From the NCBI GenBank assembly GCA_000151295.1, contig GG745331.1, positions 181,365 through 245,364 of the forward strand: DNA of 64,000 nt, given 5' to 3'. The notes beneath the pieces were generated by a model that saw only the letters and a program-made list of their open reading frames with translations, made no database searches and had not been told where the DNA came from. A program made the position numbers and the translations under genes. Within the stretch, counting starts at the first letter, position 1. Every line of letters starts with the position of its first letter. Below, one piece after another: positions 11,546 through 22,647 of this stretch. Source of the stretch: Allomyces macrogynus ATCC 38327 (taxonomy: Eukaryota > Blastocladiomycota > Blastocladiomycetes > Blastocladiales > Blastocladiaceae).

Positions 11546-13304
11546 ATGCTGCACCTTACGGCCTCGTGCGCCCGGACAGGCGTGGGACGAGCGGCCTTTG
11601 CTGCTGCAACATGCCCTACCGGATGGGCCAGCACCCGCTCGACATTCCTCGCGAAGATGCCTTCGAGGACCCTCATGTACATGAGCCCATCCCGACAAAA
11701 CCCCGCGCTCCGGTCTGGAATGTTGCCCGTCCGACGCTCGCCAAGCGTTGCGATCATTCCGCGCCGGAACCTGGCGTTTACCAACATTTTTGTCCGCATT
11801 GGGTTGATTCTGGCGAAGACGCACATTTTCGACCGCTTCCGGCCCAAGGACGGCCCGTGGTACAAGGACTGGCGAATTATTGCGACCGGGTTCATTATCA
11901 GTGGATCGGGCGCATATTACTTTTCGCATCTCGAGGAGGTGCCGTTTTCACGTACGCAGGCCAGCCGACCTTCATGGACCATCACGAATGAACGGCCGAT
12001 GCTGATTGCGCTGATACTTGCCAGACCGGATGCGATTCATTTCGCTGTCACCCGAAGCCGAGGCCAAAGTTTCCGAGGCCGCGTACCAGGAAATTATCAT
12101 GCAATACTGGCCACGGCTCTTGAAAGTCGATCATCCGGTTTGTGATTGGACAGCCGATGTGAGTGTTTGCAGCGACAGTGGCTGATGGTGGTTTCTTTCC
12201 AGCTCGTGAATGTCGTGCACAAAGTGGCATCCGACATTATCAACGGTACGCGCAATTGATCGTTTGCTTTCATCGTTGCTGGTAACATTGACTGACGTGT
12301 GGAATCGTGTCGTAGCGGCTGAACTCGCCGACAAGGCCGAATGGGCGGTTCATGTCGTCGACGCGCCAGGTCCATTTGCATGTTTCTTTGCGTGCGATAC
12401 TCTCTCGAAACTGCGTGGCTCACAATGCACCCTTGTGACATGTAGAAATTCCCAACGCCATGGTCCTGCCTGGCGGCAAGATCTTTGTGTTCACGGGCAT
12501 CTTGCCGATTTGCAAGGACGAGGACGGCTTGGCCATTGTATTGAGCCACGAGATTGGTACATTCTCATTTGCACCGCTCAACAAACGGGTGGATCGCGCT
12601 TCGTTTCTAATTGACTCGTGTTGCTTCTGTAGCACACCAATTGGCGCGGCACACCGCTGAACAGCTCTCGCTCGAAAACATTTTGACCTACGTGAGTTGA
12701 TCTCCTGCTCGATTATTTGATTCCCGAGTGGTCGGCTCACTTACGCCATGTCCCGCACAACATAGATGCGTCTTGGCCTCGCCTTCTTCTTTGACTTGGC
12801 CATACTCGACGTATCCGCGTACGTCACAGAACTCGGCATCGAGTTGCCTTTCTCGCGCGAAATGGTGCGCTCTTCATTCCAACACTCCCGCTCTCCTCTC
12901 TTTCCGCCCTCCTCACCCTTCTCCACCCAACTCATTCCCAGGAACACGAAGCTGACCACATCGGCCTCCTCCTCGCTGCCAAGGCATGCTACGACCCGGC
13001 CAAGGCCGTCGAGTTCTGGGAACGCATGGCCGCGCTCGAAGCCAAGAATGCCGACGACAGCGAAGATGCCGACGTGGTGCAGTTTTTCAGTACGCATCCG
13101 GCAACGCTCGAGCGGATTGAACGGATCCAGGCGCAACTCGAGGAGGCCGAGGGGCACCGCCCGGAATCGTCGTGCGACCAACTCAAGGAGGAGCTGGATC
13201 GGCCGAATGGGATGGCCGCGTGGATCCGGCGCGCGGTGGAGAAGGCGCGCGGGAAGGCCAAGCACAACGTGGAGGTGCTGTTCAAGCTCGAGCCGGCCAA
13301 GTGA
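11546..13304 (+). CDS. OMA1: OMA1-type M48 mitochondrial metallopeptidase, copy 1
   Basis: Zinc peptidase of the mitochondrial inner membrane, known elsewhere to cleave OPA1/Mgm1-type and stress substrates. Eight exons: 11546-11951, 12025-12137, 12203-12245, 12316-12369, 12446-12556, 12633-12691, 12766-12864, 12942-13304; 415 aa. The Ser/Arg-rich N-terminus suits a mitochondrial presequence. A hydrophobic span ([16 protein letters not shown]) precedes HLEEVP. The active site is H240-E241-I-A-H244, with third ligand E296 in EHEADHIG. The C-terminal domain holds [16 protein letters not shown], typical of M48. An intron falls inside the catalytic motif, between HEI and AH. Introns are 65-77 bp. 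Followed by a decayed copy and a third copy in the same orientation. Confidence 0.92.
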
Positions 13305-13691
13305 GCGGGCAGGGTGGTGGTGGAGCGGCCGGGTGCGGGGTGGGCCGGTTTGTGAGCCCTGCGTGGATTGTAGCTTTGGATGGAAAATTGAAATAGAGAA
13401 TAGAGAAGAAGTTTTGGCGACGGCCTACATCTACACCCTTTCACGCACCCTGATATCGCATTTGCTGCTTGAAATCAGCACAGCGACCACGCCCACCCCC
13501 GCAACCTCCTGCACAAACGGCCAGCTAGTGAGACCAAGAGCCAGAGACATGAGCTTTCAGTTGGTCCGCTGCAATGTCCGCCGACTTGTCGAGAACGATG
13601 CGCGATCATTATTTCTCCTTTCGCGACGCTTTTCGAGCTGGCAGCTAGCATACGCCCAACACCGGACACCAGATCCTCAACGACAAGAACA
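13305..13691. other. Spacer between OMA1 copies 1 and 2
   Basis: 387 bp. Includes the 3' region of copy 1 with an A-rich stretch (AATAGAGAATAGAGAAG near 13393-13409), then the presumed upstream remnant of the pseudogene. No gene was seen. Confidence 0.4.
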
Positions 13692-15345
13692 ATGCGAAAT
13701 CTTGCGACCTCACGCGCCTGGACCTGCATGGGCCGCCGTGGAGCCGTCGCCTCTGCGACGCATACGACCAGACATTATCAGCCATTGCTCAAGATAGCAC
13801 CGTCGCGCAGCCTGTACATGGGCCCATCTCGGCAAAATCATGGGCTGACGTCTGCGCTGCCGTCTGCGCTGCCGCCATTGCGTCGCTCGCCTATCAGTAC
13901 GACCCGCGTGCCACGCAGGAACCTGGCGTTTACCAGTATTTCCGTCCGTGCCAAGAGCTTTGACACAAGGACTGGCGATTTATTACGACTGGACTTATTC
14001 TCGGCGGGTCGGGCGCGTATCATCTTAAATATTATTCGCACCTCGAGGAGGTGCCGCTTTCGCGGTCAGTCGACCCTGATCATGGTGCGCGGCAACTAGG
14101 CCGTCGGCGCTTCATTTCACTGTCGTCTGAGGCCGAGGCCAAGGTGGCCGAGGCCGCGTACCAGGAAATGATGGTGGAGTATGGGCTGCGGCTTTTACAA
14201 GACGGCCATCCGGTTCGTTGCACTATCAATCCCGCCACACCCGCTGCATATTCGATGGCTCAGGCACATTGTGACCCAGATCGCGACGGTGTTGCACAAG
14301 GTGGCCTGGGACGCTATCAATGGTACGCGAAACAGATTTTTCGGCCGCGATGTTATGAAAATGACTGACGACTGACCGTTCGTTTCGCATTCAAGCGGCC
14401 GAGCTTTCTGACAAGGCCGATTGTCCAATTCATGTCGTCGATGCGCCCGGTAGTTATCAGGTTTTGACTGCGGCGCCCGCTCAAAAAGTCCTGGCTCACA
14501 ATGCACATTTGTGTCAGGTGGAGAGGCCCAATGCCATGGTCCTGCCCGACGGCAAGATCTTTGTCTTCACAGGCATTCTACCGATTTGCGTGGACGACGG
14601 CCTGGCCGTTGTTTTGGGCCACGAGATTAGTTCGTGCTCGCCCAAGCCATTTATTGAAGTGGGAGGAACGCGCTCTGTCTCTCATTTTTTCGCTTTCGTC
14701 TGTCTGTCTGTGGCCCACCAGCTGGCACGTCATACCGCTGAACAGCTGGCAATTGAAAACATTATGGCCTGTCCTAAGAGGAGAATCCGCATCAAGCTGG
14801 ACCGCTGCTGACTTCCCAGTCTTCCGTTCGAGTGAAGACGCGCTTCGGCCTCGCCCTTCTCTTTGATCTGACCGCTCTCGATGTCTATTTTGCACGCAAG
14901 TGCGCTTTTCCTTATCAAATAAGTAAGAATTCCGCAAAACCACGATCTCACTTCTTTACCTGATCTTTTGTTTTTTAGGAACACGAGGCCGACCATCTCG
15001 GTCACTTTCCGACTGCGCGCGCGTGCTACAACCCGACCACGGCCATCGAGTTCTGGGAGCGGTTTGCTTTCATCGAGTCCCTTTTCGAAGACGACGAGGA
15101 GCCGCCGGTGATGCAGTTTTGGAGGACGCACCCGGCCATGACCTAGCAGGTTGAGCGGATTCGAGCGCAACTCGAAAATGCCGAGGCGCAACGCGTTGAA
15201 AACGTAGTGCCGTATTTTCCTGGGTGAACTGGACAGGCCGAACAGGATGGGCACGCGGATCAAGCGTGTCGTGACCAAGGCGCGCGCCAAGGCTAATCAC
15301 GACGTGGAGGTTCCGTTCCGGCTTGATCCGGCCGATTTCGATTGA
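13692..15345 (+). pseudogene. Degenerate OMA1-type peptidase, copy 2
   Basis: Clear sister of the flanking copies, but broken in several ways. The N-terminus (SLYMGPSRQNH, RRNLAFTSISV) parallels copy 1 and then loses about 20 codons and shifts frame before KDWRF. HLEEVP-, EAEAKVAEAAYQEMM-, [20 protein letters not shown] and [20 protein letters not shown] blocks survive in order. The intron splitting the zinc motif no longer has an AG acceptor before GCCCACCAG. The block equivalent to exon 7 lacks the codons for [13 protein letters not shown]. The last-exon block begins with the EHEADH codons but hits TAG at 15144-15146. A further shift lies near 15210 before the conserved tail ending at 15345. 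The breaks are spread over most exon blocks, so decay is more likely than one assembly error. Confidence 0.85.
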
Positions 15346-16217
15346 TGCAGACAGGTTGTGGTTGCACGAGAGGCACAGTGTTGGTCGGTCATTGCGATCC
15401 AATTCGGTTTTGTTGGTGAACGAGTGCAAGACAGATAATGAGAAGATTGCCGGATGTGAACGGTTACATTTTTGGGATTTCTTATGTCGCGTCTGCCATG
15501 CCAGTGTTGCTGGGATCCTTGCTTGGCCGATTCTTTTCTCGTCCGTCAGCCACAAACTTGGGGCCGCATTCGGTGAAGAATCTCCCAGGACATGGATATT
15601 CCATGAGCGCATTCGCAGTATGCTGAGTATGGTCGCGGGGTCATGAGGTGACTTCCTGCGTTTGTCTGATGCCCTGGTGGTCACAGCAGTCACAACTGCT
15701 TCCACTGCCACCCCTCCACTTCATATCACTCCAACCTCTGCCGCTCTCGTTCGCTCTGGCTTCACAAAAATATCGCAGGTATCCTTGCCATGCAGTGCTT
15801 TGCTACCATGCCGGACCGGATGGGCATGGCTTCCAAAGCAGCCATCGCCATCTCCAACAGAAGAACGTGCCTTGGTGCTAGTAGCGACTTGCGGGCAAGC
15901 CCATTCAATGAGGCCATGTGAGCACTGCGCGTCGGGCCCGAGTGGAGCAGGACAAGGCCTGTAGCAGAACATGGCAATGCGCTCGCGCCGTTGAGATTGA
16001 GAGTTGATGCCTTGGAAGTTTGCACGACTTGATTTCTGCGCGTTGTTGTAAAAATCATTTGTGTCCACGTCAAACAAGCTCGCGTGCGCTGAATCAGCCA
16101 ACTCGCCTTGCAAGAGTCTCCAGCTTGCCTTCATCAACAAGTCGCAACCACTCCCAGATCTCTACGACTGCCTGCAGCCGAACCAAGCGAGCGATTCAAG
16201 CCGTCCAAGTTTCTAAA
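15346..16217. other. Spacer between OMA1 copies 2 and 3
   Basis: About 870 bp, less GC-rich than the genes. Short frames occur on both strands without domain content. No gene could be supported. The last ~100 bp are the upstream region of copy 3. Confidence 0.4.
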
Positions 16218-17799
16218 ATGTTTTCAACAACGCTGGCCGGCACCCCGCTCCGTGCCGCGGCTCACGCGATGGGCTGGAATGTGCAGATGATGGCACGAAC
16301 TCTCGTTACTGCCAAGAATGGTCGACGCATCACCACAGTCGCTGCAAGCTGCACGGCGTTCCGGCCTGCTATGCCGATGCTCGCGCAATTGTCTCATGCG
16401 CCGAGGTTGCCGGCAAGGGTGCACGCACCAGGCCGCACCATGTCCCAGTTTGGGTCCCGCGGGTTTCAAGGCAAGCGGCGGTTCGCCGATGGTAAAAGCA
16501 TGACTTCGATTGTCAAGAATGTGTGCCAACGTCAGGCAAGTGCCGTTCGCTCACACCAACGACTCTAATCTGCATGTAGCTGAGCCGTGGTATCAAAACC
16601 GTACGACGCTATATGGTACCGGCATCGCCGTCGTCGGAACGTCGCTCTACTATGTGGCGCATCTCGAGGAAGTGCCGATTTCCGGTACGCTTCATGGCGC
16701 CAGTATTCATTCGCTCCACTGTTCCCCGGCTAAATCGTCGTTTGTACTGGCCTCTAGGGCGCCGCCGGTTCATGAACGTTTCGCAAGAGCGAGAGGAGCA
16801 GATGGCCAAGACGGCGTATAATCAGGTCATGATGGAGTACTCGGCGCACATGCTGCCCGCGACGCACCCGGTACGTGCTCGCTCTCCATTTTCCCGGAAC
16901 GTTGATGATCATTCGCTCACGCGGATTTCTCGCACGGGTTCTCGCTTCACAGACCACACGCACGGTCGAGCGCGTTGCAACCAAGATTATTCGCGGTATG
17001 TTCGATTGGGATGGCCGGCACGATCCATTATTTTTGCACCAAGACTGCTCACTCACATTCTGCTGGGTGGACTATGTTTAGCTGCTGGTATGGAAGACCT
17101 TCGCTGGGAATTCCACGTTATCGACTCGCGCGGTGCGTTGCTCAGCTGCATCACGATCTGCACACGTCGTTGGTACTGACCACTCTCCGTCGTCTCAGAA
17201 CAAAACGCCTTTGTTCTTCCCGGCGGCAAGGTCTTCGTCTTCACGGGTATCTTGCCCGTGTGCAAGGACGAGAACGGGCTTGCGATTGTGCTCGGCCACG
17301 AGATTGCGCACCAAATGGCGCGGCACAGCGCCGAAAAAGTCTCGATTTCGCTCCTCGTCGAGCTCGCGCGCATTGCCGTGACCGTCTTTTTTGACACGTC
17401 GTATCGGATGACGGGCATCTTCACGGAGCTCGGCCTGATGCGGCCGTTCTCGAGGAGCATGGTACAGTTTGCCGCACTGTCGATGTTGTTCACGCCGTGC
17501 ACGTATTGATGCAACGGGTCGTTGCCATGTAGGAATCCGAGGCCGACCACATTGGCCTGCTGCTTGCGGCACAGGCGTGCTACGACCCGGCCGCGGCGGT
17601 CGGGTTCTGGCAGCGCATGGCCGCAAAGGGCGAGGGTGGGCCCGCGTTTTTGTCGACGCACCCGGCGCACCGGGACCGCATCGAGCAAATTCGCGAGTGG
17701 CTGCCCGAGGCGGAGCGCCGCCGCGAAATGTCGAACTGCCATGAAACGGCCGGGTTCCTTGCCGACATGTTCCACCAGATGCAGCAGTCGCGCTGGTAG
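16218..17799 (+). CDS. OMA1: OMA1-type M48 metallopeptidase, copy 3
   Basis: Intact paralogue of copy 1. Exons 16218-16491, 16580-16684, 16758-16870, 16953-16995, 17082-17132, 17199-17461 and 17533-17799 give 371 aa. The N-terminus is rich in Met/Ala/Arg/Ser and could be a mitochondrial presequence; it is unlike that of copy 1. A membrane span (GTGIAVVGTSLYYV) precedes AHLEEVP. The zinc motif is H229-E-I-A-H233, with third ligand E284 in ESEADHIG. It ends shortly after FLADMFHQMQQSRW and lacks the basic ~45-residue tail of copy 1. The intron that splits HEI/AH in copy 1 is absent here, so exon 6 is continuous. The first donor is uncertain: GTAAAA at 16492 gives an 88-bp intron and aligns best, while a donor at 16540 would give an implausible 40-bp intron. 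Confidence 0.88.
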
Positions 17800-19094
17800 G
17801 GCAAGTTGTGTGAGTGTGGGGCGATGCAGCGCGGCGGTACGTCCTCGGCGGCGAGCCGCGAGTTTGATCCGGAAGTGTCGAATTCGGCGCGGTGGAACCC
17901 GTTGCGGCTCATGCGTGGGAAACTATCAGCGGGGGTGGTCAGTTTGTTTATTGGAAATCCATGATGACAATGTTATGATATGTGTACCCACATGTCGTGC
18001 ACTGCACATTGCCTACAGCACCGCCGCGTCGATGCTGGCCATCGATACTTATGGTCCCAACCATGGCGCCAAAGACTGGTGAAATCCTGCGCGTCCGCAT
18101 CCTGTCATGTTTTGCCGTTGATGTGACCACATCGCAATAAATCCACAGATATGTTGTTGGACTGCTCACTTTTGATTTCGACCTTGCATTCAACCTCTCC
18201 GCAGGTGGCAGCGCCGATTTGGGCGATATGGCAGTCGGCCTTGCGTCAATTAAATGTTTGAGCGGGTGCCGCAGGCAGCAATCTTCTCGCGTGTTCAACA
18301 ATCGTACTCACCAGTAACCGGCAATCAACCAGGTGCATGCGTTGGTGACGCGTGTTGTCCCAATCGCTCTCTGTCACATTGAATGGATCGTTTGTTCAAG
18401 CGACGGCTGCTTACTGTTGAATCGTGAGCGAGCAGTTATGCCTGATAGACCATATTTCGCACCCTGCAAGCATCAGTTCATCAGTTTGTTGGTATTGATC
18501 TTGATACTTGCTTCAAGGAGGGAACCACCCGGTTCCGGTCATTCGCCTTCAACCATTTCTCCACCTGAGTTGATGCCGTCGTGGTTTTAATTTCTGGCGC
18601 TGTTTGCTGCTGCTCGCGCCCGATGCTCAACAGCCCTTCTAGGTAACTTGACCGCACATATTTGCACAAAATGGAAGCAAGAAGACCGCCGAGGGGGAGA
18701 AAGGTTGAAAACGGTGACCAGCATGCACGGGCCCGTTCCACACCAGGCGCACGAGCAAGGACTGGCCGCGTGCGTCGATGAGTTCTCAAAAATGGACTGT
18801 AACCAGGACGGGCACATGTTGCTAGACGAGTTTATGCCGGCCGCGCACCATGACCGAGGAGCTGTGCAGTCGCTCAACTTGCACAGGGGTTGGTGTGAAA
18901 ATAGCAACGGCCGTGTACAAGCGAAACGAATGTATTTGAATCTACGACAACGAACAGTTTTCGCCAACAGACAGTTCATCGAGTACAAGTCAACAGCTGC
19001 CCACACAATCTTCAAGTACAAATCTCAAACAGTTCCTACCCTCGCCCACCTCAATGTTGCTCCAGCTCCCGCGGCGCATGCTCCACGTTTCGTT
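17800..19094. other. Gene-poor stretch with an EF-hand-like scrap
   Basis: No full gene is supported. On the plus strand near 18755-18845 a frame reads ACVDEFSKMDCNQDGHMLLD. Its DCNQDGHMLLDE loop has the D-x-N-x-D-G spacing and the E at position 12 of a calcium-binding EF-hand. The frame lacks a partner hand, a credible start and a credible end, so it looks like a leftover of a calmodulin-like gene or chance. Confidence 0.35.
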
Positions 19095-20540
19095 TCAGCG
19101 CCACAACGAAGTCGCCAAACAGGGCAAAGTCCTTCTTCTCGCCACGCCACCAAAATAGGGGCTCCAAGGCCCGTAGTGCGAGGTTGGATGTGTACGACAC
19201 CCGAGTCTTCGATCAGCGCATCGAGAATACCACGCTGCGACGGGTCGAAGGAGCTCGTGGACCGTCACGACAAACGACGCGTGCGCGTGATCAAACTCGC
19301 CGAGCGCGCGGTGCACATACGCGAGCGTGCACATCATGTCGCCATGAACGGGGTCGTCGCGTTCCCGAGCACCGACTTGAGCATGTCCACGAGTATTGAT
19401 GCGATCACTGTGCGCGTCGCCTTGAGGAACACCCGCTTGACGTACCCTTCAACGTTGGTGGGGAACGCACTGTCGTACTCGATGCTGGCGACCACCGCGT
19501 CGATCATTTTGACTTGGTCCTTGGTCCGCTCGTAGAGGCATTCGACGTGCCCAACCTCGATCGCACTCAGCTGCGTGCGCACCCACACAATGAACTCGAT
19601 CAAGTTGACCGCGTCCGGAACGTGCTGTACAGGCTTGGAATCGTCGAGCTAGCCCATGGGCTCCTTGGCCAGCGCTTGGAACATAAGGGTGGTCGGCGCG
19701 ACGACCGGCGTCGGCGTGACCTTATTGCGTGACCCGAACGGCCCGCACGCCGGCGATATGGCCGACGCGAGCTGTTTGATGGCCTGCTTGGGCTTGGACG
19801 CGACGCGCGCCGCCAGCTTCTTGACCTTGCAAAAGAGCCCGTGCTTATTGCCCTCGACCTTGCTGCTTGACGGCGTGCACCCGGAGAGAACCGGGTCTGA
19901 GGTCGGGTCCTCGTCGCCGGGCATGCCCACCATTTTCGCCGCCGAGTCGCCCGACCCAAAATGCGCGTCCTGCTTGTCCATGGCTATAATCAATACCTGC
20001 TCCGTCTTGGCTGCGACCTTCTCCACCTACTGCTTGAACAGGTCGAACTCGACCTGCTTGACAATCTTGACCTGCACCTGCTCGACCTCCTCGGCAATCT
20101 TGATCTGCTCCTCTTTCACATACTGTTGCTCGACGTTCTCGTCGCTGATATCCTCGATTTAACCCATCTCGATCTTGCCCGTCTTCTCGCCCACCAGCTT
20201 GCTCGCCTTCATCTTACGCGACCCACCATTCCCTTTCAACTTGTCGCCCAAAGAATACATTTCAAGCTTCCGCGACCCACCAAACTCGCCCACCTGGTCG
20301 CCCACACACTTATTCGAATCGCAAAGAATGACGCGAGAAAACATGGAATCACACCGACGTACCCTGATCGCCACCGTCTCAAGCACCGCCACCCATCACC
20401 GCGGCACGCACGCCCATCGAAAACACGATCGCAAATGCAAAGAACGCGCCATACACCGGGTTGCGGACAAGCAATAAGACAAACGCGAACAACTCGTCCA
20501 GGAACACGGCGAGCACCACGAGCCACAGGAACGCATCCAT
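19095..20540 (-). pseudogene. Decayed minus-strand gene of unknown family
   Basis: A single minus frame stays protein-like from about 20390 to 19334 but is interrupted by TAA (near 20160), TAG (near 20028) and another stop at 19649. A frame change near 19335 is needed to continue into MMCTLAYVHRALGEFDHAH. At the 5' end a separate frame (20540-20390) encodes two hydrophobic stretches around RNPVYGAFFAFAIVF, faintly like the membrane hairpin near the C-terminus of Sey1/RHD3 GTPases. The rest (VEQVQVKIVKQVEFDLFKQ, YVKRVFLKATRTVIASILVD) does not continue that resemblance, so no family is assigned. Confidence 0.45.
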
Positions 20541-22647
20541 TTTTGAGAGTACTTGGAGAGGAAGAGAGAGTGAGGAGTCGTGTTGTTAGCCCATGAGGCA
20601 TGGAAAACAAAATCCGTTTCAAAGTTTCAAGAGCGGCAACAGATGCATCGTTCAGGGCCTCTCAACAGCATGAGTGGAGCCGACATCGCCAGTTCACGGC
20701 CGTGGGCGAAGCAACGTGGCTGGCCACGTCAGTTTGACCATGCACGCCCACCACCTGCTACGCTAACCCACATCAGCTATGGTTCTCGTTCTACGACATC
20801 GACGATTACTGACTTGAAAGCGCTCTCTGCACATTTGATGCTTCGCCAACCAGGCCAACCATCAGCACACCCGGCCCGGTCCGAAGTACCAGGCCATAAA
20901 AGCATCGGCTTCCCTACGCTGCTTTGCACCACCATCGCCACACTTCTCGACTATCATCCATCCCCCTCAAACCACCGCCCATCCAAATTCTCTTCAACGA
21001 CTCGAAAGAGCTGGGCCCACGCACCCAGAACACAACGACTTTCAAGTATGCATCCACCCATCACGCCCGCTCGTTGCTGCCGCTCTACACTAGACTGACG
21101 ACGCGGATCGTGCGCACCAGTGTTTGTGATAAAGCCATTGATCCTAGGCTGCTGACTAGCGAGCCAAAAGCGGGGGGAATCCCCCATCGATCTGACGCGA
21201 TATTCGACACGATGTGCAAGTCCGCGCCGTGAAAGCTGATGGTGCTGGAAGTCATCGACCTGTCTGCCCCCCAGCATGGCGATGCTGGTGCATGTGTTCC
21301 TTCGCGCGAACCGTCAACTCTTTGACGACCCAGCTATGCCAATGCCGCAAAGTACGCTGAAGCCGTCGACATCTGCTCTCTCCATGCGATATGCCTTGAA
21401 TCCGCCTGCCAACTGCTTCTCTTCATGGTTTGCGCCGAATCGTCTCTCCTCGTGATGAACGAATGCGCGCACGCCGTCACCGAGTGCAACAACGATGCAC
21501 CATGACTCTGGCGTCTCGAAACGGCGATCCGGTTCCCCCCCCCCCCCCTAACGCTGGTGCATGTTTCTTCACAATGCTCGCGCTGCCAAAGATGTCCACG
21601 GATGCGGCAAGAAACTGTAATCGTGTACGGAATCCTGGACCTGCGGATCGAGTTCGTGCAGATGGCTGAATCGCTTGAGCCGTTTCAAGTTCGTATTGTG
21701 ATGATGAGCGAGCCGCGAAGCACGCTGAACGCCCACGCGCGGATGAAATCGCCGAGTTGATGCTAGAGCTGCAAGAGCAGACTGAAAATTTGCGGAGGGC
21801 CTTGGAGGGCCTTGATCAAAATGCGAGGAAGATGTCGCCAAAACGGAGAGATCGCCCGTGATTTGTTGTGAGCTGATGTGAGTTTTGAGATGATGCTTTT
21901 TTGAGGAGCAAGTGAATGTCTCTGCTTGTTGGTTGTTCGGGGTTGGTTAATTGCGCATTGATGGATGTGGGTCCGTCCATTCGTTCCTTTGGGTTTCGCG
22001 CTTCCCGGAATGCGTTCTCACTTTCTTTCAACAGCGTGCTTGTGTAGTTTGACGCGCCTCTTTCCCGTCGCCGACTTGGATCGCGATGCACATACCACGT
22101 TTGATGCCGTCAGTTCGTGTACTCCGCTCTTGCATCAGAAAATCCAGTCTTGTCAGGCGAAAGCGTCAATGTTGCTGCCGCTTGGCCACGAATCTGTCCA
22201 GGCAGCGTCACCGCCAAAGGCCCTCAACACGCAGCGGCACTTTCGTTGTGGTCCAATCCGCGCCTGTAAATATGCTGTCTCGATAAACAGCGTGTTGCTC
22301 ATGTTCTGACATGTATTGCGCGCCTCGTCTGTGACGCGCCATATCCACGCAGTCGCCGCATGTAATCATGATTCTTGCTGAAAAGACGATCCCGTTACAT
22401 TGTTGAAGGAGGTTTGGTCGAAAAGAATACATCAATTGCGCTGCGAGGATCCACGGATATGAATGCATGTGTGTCGAGCAAGCAACGGCAAGCATTGTAT
22501 CAAGTGGCTTGGAGACCAACCACATCCAACATTTCATTGATCACATTCGAAGCTGCAGCCCTTGCTACAGCTCATGAAATCTGCCCAACCACATTGACCT
22601 GATTCAACCTCACTTGCTGCAAACTATCACCCAAGGCCAAACGGCCA
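20541..22647. other. Intergenic, no supportable gene
   Basis: About 2.1 kb of moderately GC-rich sequence with short frames only. A poly-C run lies at 21535-21548. A frame at 21600-21760 (RETVIVYGILDLRIEFVQM) is mildly protein-like but isolated. The last ~200 bp are the upstream region of the WD40 gene. Confidence 0.4.

Noticed and set aside
16492..16579. A 40-bp first intron (donor at 16540) or a GC-AG donor (GCAAGT at 16536) in OMA1 copy 3
   Set aside because: A 40-bp intron is far below all others here, and the GC donor gives the wrong phase; GTAAAA at 16492 gives 88 bp and a better alignment to copy 1.
18755..18850. Functional EF-hand protein
   Set aside because: Only one loop-like segment, without a second hand or a coherent gene around it.
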